A DNA stretch of 5,303 bases, from NCBI GenBank assembly GCA_963578655.1, contig CAUZEB010000134.1, positions 1-5,303 of the forward strand. The letters are read 5' to 3'. Each line of letters begins with the position of its first letter. Position 1 is the first letter of the stretch. The DNA comes from CAUZEB01 sp963578655. Its GTDB lineage: Bacteria; Chloroflexota; Dehalococcoidia; Lucifugimonadales; CAUZEB01. Below are positions 1 through 4,978 of the stretch, in pieces. Below the pieces are notes generated by a model. It had not been told where the DNA came from and searched no databases. It was given only the letters and a program-made list of their open reading frames with translations. A program made the translations under genes and the position numbers.

Positions 1-1
1 T

Positions 2-322
2 GGAATTGTCGGTACTCCCAGACAAATCGCATATAGTGCGGCTAAAGGAGCGATACGAAACTTTACGAAGGCCGTGGCAGTATCACATGCAAATGACGGT
101 ATTAGGATAAATTCAATCCACCCTGGAAATTCGTTGACCTCTAGAGTAGCAGCACGTTTTCCAAATGGTGACTATCCTACCGAGTGGACTTCACGTGTTC
201 CAAGCGGAAGATTAGGCACAGCTCTAGAAATTGCACATGGCGCACTTTATTTAGCCTCCGATAATTCTTCATATACCACTGGTACGGAACTGATCATTGA
301 TGGGGGTTTCTTAGCTCATTAA
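2..322 (+). CDS. Short-chain dehydrogenase/reductase (SDR), C-terminal part, truncated at left edge
   Basis: This is the last 106 residues of a classical SDR, an NAD(P)-dependent oxidoreductase of about 250 residues. The frame is open to the left edge, so the true start lies outside; the GTG at 74 is an internal valine. The active-site YxxxK motif is visible as Y-S-A-A-K (Tyr codon 32-34, Lys codon 44-46). It is followed by the usual helix and the G-I-R-I-N-S-I-H-P-G strand that ends the nicotinamide pocket. The C-terminus has the typical A-S-D-N-S-S-Y-T-T-G-T-E-L then I-D-G-G-F pattern. The cofactor-binding GxxxGxG and the catalytic Ser, expected about 13 residues before the Tyr, lie upstream of the window. 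The substrate cannot be told; this sub-pattern is common in hydroxysteroid or cyclic-alcohol dehydrogenase-like SDRs. It converges on the ABC permease gene with a 14-bp gap and no clear terminator. Confidence 0.95.
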   Translation, partial: GIVGTPRQIAYSAAKGAIRNFTKAVAVSHANDGIRINSIHPGNSLTSRVAARFPNGDYPTEWTSRVPSGRLGTALEIAHGALYLASDNSSYTTGTELIIDGGFLAH

Positions 323-336
323 ACGAATTGACGGAC

Positions 337-1110
337 CTAATCACGAGATTCCCAAGAAAAAAATCGTATTGCTACTACCAATCCAAATACAGCCCACAAT
401 AACATAATACCAAGATCAAGGAATTCGAATCCCATACCAGATTCAAAAGGATTAAAGGCTGTCTGCAGTGACGATGAAAATGGTTTGATAGGGAATATAT
501 GAGTCATTATTCCGAACCAACCAGGACCTTCAGTAATTGGTATAAAGACATCAGAGACGAACAGGAGGGGCAAGACTGATGCATTTATCACTGCTGGAGC
601 TGCATCTGCGTTGGGTACTAAAGTTGTGACAGCTATCCCTAAACTGCAAAAGGTGACCGACCCCACTATCAGCGTCACTAACATGGCCGGCAATGTATTT
701 GTCGGAAGCCCAACATCGAAGAACACAGCACCTATTAAAACAACAAGTACAACTGAAATCAATGTGATAACTATAGAATTAACAATTCTACCAAAAAGAA
801 ACGCCCATGATGGCAAAGGAGTGCCTTTTATACGCTTCAAAAGTCCCCGGTCCCTAGAGAAGCATATTCCTATTGCTATATTTGTATAACAAGCACTTAC
901 TACAGACAACGTAATAATGGCCGGTATATAAAAATAGGACGACCGGGTAACGCCACCAGGAACCTGAAAATCATTATTACCAAACAACAGATTAAATATT
1001 ATCAAAAAGATTAAGGGCAGTAGAAAAGTAAAAAAGGTAGCCGGAGGATTTCTCCAAAATGATTTATTTTCATATTTAACTTGCCTAAGGCACAGGAGCA
1101 AGTTATTCAT
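337..1110 (-). CDS. ABC-2 type transporter permease (DrrB-like)
   Basis: This is the membrane subunit of an ABC exporter, 257 residues, the usual size for the ABC-2 family. About six hydrophobic segments can be read: roughly 24-44, 60-83, 107-131, 142-165, 171-192 and 231-251. Between segments two and three lies R-D-R-G-L-L-K-R-I-K-G-T-P-L-P (86-100). This is the conserved cytoplasmic loop of ABC-2 permeases, thought to contact the ATPase. The late L-L-F-V-S-D-V-F-I-P and F-P-I-K-P-F stretches are also family-typical. The ATG (1110-1108) overlaps the TGA of the ATPase gene in an ATGA, so the two are probably translationally coupled and made in equal amounts. The substrate is unknown; relatives export antibiotics, lipids or polysaccharides. 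No signal peptide or extra domain is seen. Confidence 0.93.
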   Translation of the reverse strand: MNNLLLCLRQVKYENKSFWRNPPATFFTFLLPLIFLIIFNLLFGNNDFQVPGGVTRSSYFYIPAIITLSVVSACYTNIAIGICFSRDRGLLKRIKGTPLPSWAFLFGRIVNSIVITLISVVLVVLIGAVFFDVGLPTNTLPAMLVTLIVGSVTFCSLGIAVTTLVPNADAAPAVINASVLPLLFVSDVFIPITEGPGWFGIMTHIFPIKPFSSSLQTAFNPFESGMGFEFLDLGIMLLWAVFGLVVAIRFFSWESRD

Positions 1111-2018
1111 CTATTTACTTCTGCCTCATTCACGTATTTTAGATAAATATCTTCAAGTGTTGGCCGAGAGACTTTAAGATTACCTAATCTTACGTCCGTA
1201 TCAAGTGCCCACTTCGTGAGTTCATACAATGTCTTTTCTGGTGTTTGAGTGTCGATGGAAAACATTCCATCAGGATTTTTATGAACTTCGGTTATATGAT
1301 CACTCAGAGATATATCCTGGTTTTCTATTTGGAATTCAATCAATGTTACATTATCTAGCTCTGTTAATTGTCTAGGGGATCCTGTGGTGACAATCCTTCC
1401 ATCAATAATGAGAGCAACTCTGTCGGCTAAGTATTCTGCTTCATCCATATAATGAGTAGTCAATAAAATAGTTTTGCCAGCGGAACGCAAATTTTTTATC
1501 ATATCCCAGAAATTTCTGCGAGAAGCAGGATCGAAACCTGTCGTAGGTTCATCCAGGAAGAAAAGGTCGGGATTCCCGGACAAACCTACAGCAACATCCA
1601 GACGTCTTTGTTGGCCACCAGAAAGGCGACGCACTTTCGTTTCTTTTACTGCAATTAGTCCCGTAACATCCAAAATGTAATTAGTATCTAAGGGATGTGG
1701 ATAATACCCTCTGAATAAATCGATTACTTCCCCAACCGTCAAATATGGATCAACCTCTGATTTCTGCAATACTATGCCGATCCTCTTTTTAAAAGGGATC
1801 TCATTTTTTGAAGGATCGAATCCTAAAACGGATAACTCGCCATCAGTCCTTTGCCGATGGCCTTCTAGGATTTCTACAGTCGTTGTTTTGCCTGCCCCAT
1901 TCGGTCCTAATAAAGCGAATATTTCCCCATAATCCACTTGGAAGCTAATACCTCTAACCGCTTCTACATTTCCATAGGATTTCCTTAGTTCACGAACTTC
2001 AATGGCGAATCTAGACAA
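1107..2018 (-). CDS. ABC transporter ATP-binding protein (DrrA-like)
   Basis: This 303-residue ATPase powers the ABC-2 permease encoded next to it. All nucleotide-binding motifs are intact: A-loop Tyr15, Walker A G-P-N-G-A-G-K-T (38-45), Q-loop Gln85, signature L-S-G-G-Q-Q-R-R (132-139), Walker B F-F-L-D-E-P (153-158, catalytic Glu157) and H-loop His189. The C-terminal part from about 210 to 303 is the accessory domain of DrrA-type ATPases and ends with R-P-T-L-E-D-I-Y-L-K-Y. The start is TTG (2018-2016). An in-frame TAA lies at 2045-2043, and between it and the TTG only a CTG could serve, while the first beta strand begins five residues after the TTG. The ribosome site is poor: a GAG nine bases upstream. 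The gene leads the leftward operon, has a good promoter at 2099-2127, and shares an ATGA overlap with the permease. The exported substrate cannot be inferred. Confidence 0.95.
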   Translation of the reverse strand: MSRFAIEVRELRKSYGNVEAVRGISFQVDYGEIFALLGPNGAGKTTTVEILEGHRQRTDGELSVLGFDPSKNEIPFKKRIGIVLQKSEVDPYLTVGEVIDLFRGYYPHPLDTNYILDVTGLIAVKETKVRRLSGGQQRRLDVAVGLSGNPDLFFLDEPTTGFDPASRRNFWDMIKNLRSAGKTILLTTHYMDEAEYLADRVALIIDGRIVTTGSPRQLTELDNVTLIEFQIENQDISLSDHITEVHKNPDGMFSIDTQTPEKTLYELTKWALDTDVRLGNLKVSRPTLEDIYLKYVNEAEVNR

Positions 2019-2098
2019 TTTAAAGCGCTCTAACAGAAAGAATTACAGGTGCGAGATGTCGAGTTATTGATATTTGTGCCCATCTTAAGAACCGCAAA

Positions 2099-2127
2099 AT
2101 TATATATGTAGGCAGATTAAACATCAA
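2099..2127 (-). promoter_or_regulatory. Sigma70-like promoter of the ABC exporter operon
   Basis: Read on the minus strand, TTGATG (2127-2122, four of six bases matching TTGACA) is followed after exactly 17 bases by a perfect TATAAT (2104-2099). The expected transcription start is near 2092, giving a leader of about 74 nt before the TTG start of the ATPase gene. Hexamers and spacing are seen directly; activity is inferred. Confidence 0.6.
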
Positions 2128-2153
2128 GAAACCTATCTGTACATATCTTGCTT

Positions 2154-2172
2154 ACCGATAGTACCATGGAGA
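2154..2172 (+). repeat. Repeat block whose pieces recur at the rightward promoter and start
   Basis: The 19 bases here contain three overlapping words that all recur near the start of the PAL-like gene. ATAGTACCAT (2158-2167) recurs at 2344-2353, where the rightward transcript should begin. ACCGATAGT (2154-2162) recurs at 2377-2385, ending in the GTG start codon. ATGGAGA (2166-2172) recurs at 2371-2377 and carries the Shine-Dalgarno. The order is changed between copies, so this is not a simple duplication. It could be a set of regulator sites or a rearranged copy of the leader; chance is not excluded. Confidence 0.35.
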
Positions 2173-2193
2173 AACTTAAGATGTTCTTATAGC

Positions 2194-2225
2194 AGTTCGA
2201 TGGTTTCATGTGAATCCATCGAACT
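2194..2225. repeat. 10-bp inverted repeat, hairpin-forming
   Basis: AGTTCGATGG (2194-2203) and CCATCGAACT (2216-2225) are perfect reverse complements. Inside them, after one T-T mismatch, TTC (2205-2207) can pair with GAA (2212-2214) around a four-base loop. No run of T follows on either strand, so a rho-independent terminator is unlikely. It lies between the two divergent promoters, which suits a protein-binding palindrome. It is upstream of both predicted transcription starts, so it would probably act as DNA and not as RNA. Confidence 0.5.
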
Positions 2226-2304
2226 ACGAGATATTCCACATCATAGCAAGCTAAAACATCAGTCTACATACTTCTTATTTAATAGGAAAGGAAGTAATGA
2301 TTCG

Positions 2305-2335
2305 CCTTTACTCAGTAGTCATTAACAAGTAAAGG
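2305..2335. repeat. 8-bp inverted repeat abutting the -10: candidate operator
   Basis: CCTTTACT (2305-2312) and AGTAAAGG (2328-2335) are perfect reverse complements with 15 bases between them and 23 bp from centre to centre. The right arm ends at the base before TATAAT (2336-2341). The repeat therefore covers the -35 to -10 interval of the rightward promoter, the classic place for a repressor or MerR-like activator site. A small 9-bp odd palindrome TACTCAGTA (2309-2317) overlaps the left arm. No regulator gene is present in the window. Confidence 0.4.
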
Positions 2336-2341
2336 TATAAT
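2336..2341 (+). promoter_or_regulatory. -10 box of the PAL-like gene promoter
   Basis: A perfect TATAAT lies about 43 bases before the GTG start, giving an expected leader of about 36 nt. No good -35 hexamer is found at 16-18 bases upstream, and there is no TG extension. The promoter would thus be weak by itself and may depend on an activator; the inverted repeat directly upstream is a candidate site. Confidence 0.45.
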
Positions 2342-2372
2342 TTATAGTACCATAGTCATCGATGTATACAAT

Positions 2373-2376
2373 GGAG
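2373..2376 (+). promoter_or_regulatory. Ribosome binding site deciding a GTG start
   Basis: GGAG sits seven bases before the GTG at 2384. No other start codon lies in frame upstream before a TAG at 2345, and the nearby ATG (2371) is out of frame. This fixes the start of the PAL-like gene on a GTG. Confidence 0.6.
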
Positions 2377-2383
2377 ACCGATA

Positions 2384-3316
2384 GTGAATCAAAGTTTGCC
2401 GAGCAATGCATCCTTTAACTACACAATTGATCGTGATTGGGGCGAACCTCCAGATCAGGATCAATTCCGCGAATGCGCGGCTGTATCTGTAGATTCTGAA
2501 GACAACGTATGGGTATTTAACATCCCGACAAAAGAATTACTACAGTTCTCAAATGATGGAAAATTGCTTAATGTCTGGCCTGATCGTTTTGAAAACGTAC
2601 ATGGGGTAGATTTCGATACAGAGGGCAATATATACATTGTTGATAGAAACGAACATCGAGTACTTAAGTACACCCCTAAAGGTTCCTTGATATCCCAAAT
2701 TGGAATAAAGGGACAGCCGTCTGATACTGGATATAGCCTAGACAAAGGGCGTGAAACCAATTGGAGAGATCCAGTCGAACGCTCAGGACACCCATTTAAT
2801 GTCCCAACAGGTGTGAGAATAGCGAAAAATGGAGACATATACGTCTCGAATGGTTATGCAAACTGCCGAGTTCATCGTTTCTCTGCAGATGGGACTCTAA
2901 TTCAAAGTTGGGGTGAGCCAGGAAAATCAAATCCGGGAGAATTTCATCTAGTCCATGGATTATATATTGATTCTTCTGAACGCATACTAGTTTGCGATCG
3001 AGAGAATAATCGTGTCCAAATATTTGACATTTACGGGACTTTCACGGAGATGTGGCAAGGATTCGCAAAAGCTAGCTGCATCCATGAAGGGCCAGACAAC
3101 GAATATATAATTACCGAACATTTGGGTAGGCTGTCATTGTTAGATCACGACGGTAATATAATAATGAGATGGGGTAACGGGAACGAAAACAGTATATTCC
3201 CATTTCCTCATGGATGCGCCATTGACTCAAAGGGCAACATATATATCGGGCACGTAACCAGCCCTGGCGCACCAGTAGGTTCAGGTAATCGTCTCGTTCG
3301 TCTTAGTAGACAATGA
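2384..3316 (+). CDS. NHL-repeat beta-propeller, PAL-like (peptidyl-alpha-hydroxyglycine alpha-amidating lyase family)
   Basis: This 310-residue protein reads as a six-bladed NHL propeller with blade signatures such as D-x-x-G-N-I-Y-I-x-D, near residues 72-97, 137-166, 188-214 and 271-290. From memory of rat PAL, the catalytic lyase of peptide amidation, the match is good. The three zinc ligands correspond to His73 (V-H-G-V), His191 (V-H-G-L) and His276 (P-H-G-C). The active-site Tyr corresponds to Tyr158 (S-N-G-Y) and an active-site Arg to Arg206 in D-R-E-N. The Asp after the third zinc His in rat PAL, recalled as a calcium ligand, is Gly277 here. No signal peptide is seen, so it is probably cytoplasmic, unlike animal PAL. 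No PHM hydroxylase partner is nearby, so true peptide amidation is doubtful; lyase or hydrolase action on another glycolate-type adduct is an inference. The start is GTG with GGAG seven bases upstream. It leads a possible operon with the hydrolase. Confidence 0.8.
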   Translation: MNQSLPSNASFNYTIDRDWGEPPDQDQFRECAAVSVDSEDNVWVFNIPTKELLQFSNDGKLLNVWPDRFENVHGVDFDTEGNIYIVDRNEHRVLKYTPKGSLISQIGIKGQPSDTGYSLDKGRETNWRDPVERSGHPFNVPTGVRIAKNGDIYVSNGYANCRVHRFSADGTLIQSWGEPGKSNPGEFHLVHGLYIDSSERILVCDRENNRVQIFDIYGTFTEMWQGFAKASCIHEGPDNEYIITEHLGRLSLLDHDGNIIMRWGNGNENSIFPFPHGCAIDSKGNIYIGHVTSPGAPVGSGNRLVRLSRQ

Positions 3317-3399
3317 AATATATGCGAATGCCAGTTGCTTATTTTGTGAATCAATATAGTATGAGGGCCAATAAATACATGCGAAGGAAAACCGAATAA
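3313..3399 (+). CDS. Possible 28-residue small protein coupled to both neighbours
   Basis: An open frame fills the 84-bp gap between the PAL-like and hydrolase genes. Its ATG (3313-3315) overlaps the TGA of the propeller gene in an ATGA. Its TAA (3397-3399) ends one base before the hydrolase ATG. The product would be 28 residues, basic and rich in Met (five) and Tyr, with the motif K-Y-M-R twice (residues 2-5 and 21-24). The motif comes from an in-frame 13-of-15 DNA repeat (3316-3330 and 3373-3387). There is no Shine-Dalgarno before the ATG, so translation would rely on termination-reinitiation, as in the ABC pair of this window. It has no recognised family. It may instead be an untranslated spacer that happens to stay open; in A+T-rich DNA 29 codons without a stop is not rare. 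Confidence 0.3.
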   Translation: MKYMRMPVAYFVNQYSMRANKYMRRKTE

Positions 3400-3400
3400 T

Positions 3401-4309
3401 ATGGATCTTTTACGACGGTGGCAGGTAATAACTATAGTCGTCTTACTACCCTCACTTCTATTGTACGGGGCAGTTTCCTGGATATTGACCAGTGGGGTTA
3501 CAAAGGCTGACCGAACTCCTCTGGAACACTCTCCAGAGGAGTTCGGTTTGCCTTATCAACACATAGAGTTCTTAGAAAGGGGCGGGCCGACAAAATTACA
3601 AGGTTGGATCATACCTTCAACGTCTGATCAAACCATAATCTTTATCCACGGCCTAGGTGGCAACCGCACTAGTAATGACTCCTTAAAGATTGCCTCTAAT
3701 TTACGGGACTTAGGGTTTAACACCTTATTATTCGACTTGAGAGGACATGGGGATTCAGATTTGGGCAGGATATCAGGAGGGTATTTTGAACAGAACGACG
3801 TGTTAGGTGCATACGATCATTTACAGAAACTAGGCTTCCCCCGAGAAAAAATTGGTTTGCTAGGTTTTTCATTGGGAGCTGCAACAGCCATTATGGCGGC
3901 ATCGAAAGAAAGCGGTATTCAAGCAGTAGTCGCAGATTCACCATATGCTAACGTTACCGACCTTCTAGTCCAAGAAGTGTCGCGCACGACTCCTATACCA
4001 TCCTGGCTTATCCCAATATTTATTCCAGGAACAAAACTCGCTGCGAATCTAATTTATGGAATTAAGATCAGCGAATTGGTTCCAGAATATTCAGTAACAG
4101 ACATAAATTATCCTGTTTTTATAATTCATGGTGAAAATGATTCTCGTATACCTGTAGAGCACGGCTTAAGGATCTATAATTCTGCTGCAGAATTTAGTGA
4201 ACTTTGGATAGTTCCGGACCTTGAACACAATGAAGTATTTCAAAACCATCCAGATATATATATTTCCCGAATTGCAGAATATTTTATGCATAGACTTTTA
4301 AGAGATTAG
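3401..4309 (+). CDS. Membrane-anchored alpha/beta hydrolase (serine hydrolase, S33/Hydrolase_4-like)
   Basis: This 302-residue protein has one N-terminal hydrophobic segment (about 7-30) preceded by Arg5 and Arg6, so it is probably an inner-membrane anchor or uncleaved signal. An alpha/beta-hydrolase domain follows from about residue 50. The oxyanion motif is F-I-H-G-L-G-G-N-R (81-89). The catalytic triad reads as Ser157 in G-F-S-L-G, Asp247 in H-G-E-N-D-S-R-I-P and His276 in L-E-H-N-E. This layout is that of the YqkD/FrsA/Bem46-like esterases and S33 peptidases; the substrate is unknown. The ATG at 3401 has GAAGGA (3383-3388) 12 bases upstream, a somewhat long spacing. A perfect 16-bp inverted repeat covers codons 37-49, directly between anchor and domain, with a Shine-Dalgarno-like AGAGGAG before an in-frame TTG at codon 50 (see findings). 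It is likely cotranscribed with the PAL-like gene. Confidence 0.92.
   Translation: MDLLRRWQVITIVVLLPSLLLYGAVSWILTSGVTKADRTPLEHSPEEFGLPYQHIEFLERGGPTKLQGWIIPSTSDQTIIFIHGLGGNRTSNDSLKIASNLRDLGFNTLLFDLRGHGDSDLGRISGGYFEQNDVLGAYDHLQKLGFPREKIGLLGFSLGAATAIMAASKESGIQAVVADSPYANVTDLLVQEVSRTTPIPSWLIPIFIPGTKLAANLIYGIKISELVPEYSVTDINYPVFIIHGENDSRIPVEHGLRIYNSAAEFSELWIVPDLEHNEVFQNHPDIYISRIAEYFMHRLLRD
3510..3547. repeat. Perfect 16-bp inverted repeat inside the hydrolase gene
   Basis: ACCGAACTCCTCTGGA (3510-3525) and TCCAGAGGAGTTCGGT (3532-3547) are exact reverse complements around the six-base loop ACACTC. Nine of 16 pairs are G-C, so the mRNA should form a strong hairpin. It covers hydrolase codons 37-49. 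No T-run follows, so it is not a typical terminator, and no second copy is seen in the window. The 3' arm contains AGAGGAG (3535-3541), which pairing would hide from ribosomes. Confidence 0.85.
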
Positions 4310-4328
4310 ATTTCCAATAATTTCGGAA

Positions 4329-4334
4329 TATAAT
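4329..4334 (+). promoter_or_regulatory. Possible -10 box before the YbaK-like gene
   Basis: A perfect TATAAT lies in the 127-bp gap after the hydrolase stop, about 103 bases before the deacylase ATG. No credible -35 hexamer is found at the usual distance. An alternative, TTGCAA (4364-4369) with TAAACT (4386-4391) at 16-base spacing, is equally weak. Read-through from the hydrolase gene is also possible, since no terminator hairpin is seen in the gap. Confidence 0.25.
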
Positions 4335-4436
4335 GTTCATGTTTCCCATGTGGTAATTTAACGTTGCAAGAATTCACAATACTGATAAACTTAACGAGCG
4401 CATTAAGGGATATATTTGGAAATAGGAATTTAGTAC

Positions 4437-4943
4437 ATGGTAGATTCATTTACTGATGATATAGAAAAAACGGTAGTATCAGTTCTAGATAGATTCGAAG
4501 TTGAATACAAGATAATCCGTGTGGACCCTAAATACGCTGACACTGCAGTGTTCTGCGAACGATATGGATACGAACTAGAATACTGCGGCAACACTATAGT
4601 GGTGGCATCCAAGAAAGAGCCCAAACAATTCGCTGCCTGTATTGTTAAGGGATCGGATAAGTTGGATGTCAATAAGACCGTCAGAAAACTCATGGGCGTT
4701 TCTAGACTATCATTCGCCTCTCCAGACGAAACTAAATCCTTGACTGGTATGATGATTGGCGGTGTTACTCCTTTCGCCTTACCAAATGAGATGCCAATAT
4801 ACGCCGACACGAAGCTACTGGAAATGGAATACATAATTCTCGGATCGGGGAGTCGGTCATCTAAGTTAATAATCCAACCTGATTTGATATCAAAGTTACC
4901 CAATGCAACATTCGTGAAAGGAATCGCTATAGCACATCTATAA
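4437..4943 (+). CDS. YbaK/ProX-like aminoacyl-tRNA deacylase domain protein
   Basis: This is a free-standing, 168-residue editing-domain protein of the YbaK/EbsC/ProX superfamily. Characterised members hydrolyse wrongly charged tRNAs such as Cys-tRNA(Pro) or Ala-tRNA(Pro) in the cytoplasm. Visible family features in order are N-T-I-V-V-A (52-57), the D-K-L-D-V-N-K-T-V-R-K-L-M-G helix (74-87), A-S-P-D-E (94-98), T-G-M-M-I-G-G-V-T-P-F (103-113), L-P-x-x-M-P-I-Y-A-D (115-124) and the G-S-G-S-R-S-S-K loop (136-143). The position that holds the key Lys of YbaK (Lys46 in H. influenzae and E. coli numbering) appears to be Asn52 here, so activity or substrate may differ. The ATG has AGGA (4424-4427) nine bases upstream. 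It follows the hydrolase on the same strand but is probably functionally unrelated. It converges on the alcohol dehydrogenase gene with a 35-bp gap. Confidence 0.88.
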   Translation: MVDSFTDDIEKTVVSVLDRFEVEYKIIRVDPKYADTAVFCERYGYELEYCGNTIVVASKKEPKQFAACIVKGSDKLDVNKTVRKLMGVSRLSFASPDETKSLTGMMIGGVTPFALPNEMPIYADTKLLEMEYIILGSGSRSSKLIIQPDLISKLPNATFVKGIAIAHL

Positions 4944-4978
4944 GACATTCCAACTATAAATTAGTTTACGCTACTAAC

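Larger units (their letters stand above)
2019..2383. other. Divergent intergenic control region
   Basis: This 365-bp gap separates the leftward ABC operon from the rightward PAL-like gene. It holds a promoter for each side, a 10-bp hairpin repeat, an 8-bp inverted repeat next to the rightward -10, two short direct-repeat pairs (each listed separately) and a 9-bp inverted repeat CATCTTAAG (2081-2089) / CTTAAGATG (2175-2183) that flanks the leftward promoter. A frame is open on the plus strand from 2089 to 2325, but its only ATG (2200) has no ribosome site and the translation looks like nothing known, so no gene is called. No tRNA-like or recognised riboswitch structure is seen. Confidence 0.7.

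Noticed and set aside
611..889. Plus-strand open frame of 92 codons inside the ABC permease gene.
   Set aside because: Antisense to a transmembrane gene, low-complexity Thr-rich translation, no ribosome site.
2030..2083. 17-codon minus-strand frame ahead of the ABC ATPase gene that could be a leader peptide.
   Set aside because: Its ATG falls only about nine bases after the predicted transcription start, with no ribosome site and no run of regulatory codons.
2269..2296. TACTTC / GAAGTA 6-bp inverted repeat.
   Set aside because: Six-base arms with a 16-base gap are expected by chance in this much A+T-rich sequence.
2200..2325. 41-codon plus-strand open frame in the divergent region, within a longer frame open from 2089.
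   Set aside because: No Shine-Dalgarno, the ATG lies inside the hairpin arm, the frame overlaps the candidate operator, and the translation resembles no known protein.
2461..2838. 125-codon minus-strand open frame inside the PAL-like gene.
   Set aside because: Antisense to a well-supported propeller with conserved active-site residues; no family resemblance.
4333..4356. Seven-codon Met-rich frame after the TATAAT upstream of the YbaK-like gene, as a possible leader peptide.
   Set aside because: It starts inside the proposed -10 box, so it would not be in that transcript, and nothing else supports it.
4430..4948. Long minus-strand open frame (172 codons) covering the whole YbaK-like gene.
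   Set aside because: It is antisense to a clear family member with a good ribosome site; its translation is not protein-like and it is a by-product of codon choice on the other strand.
4952..4977. Possible terminator hairpins (AACTA/TAGTT or TTAGT/ACTAA) between the YbaK-like and alcohol dehydrogenase genes.
   Set aside because: Stems are only five A+T-rich base pairs, with no proper T-run on either strand.
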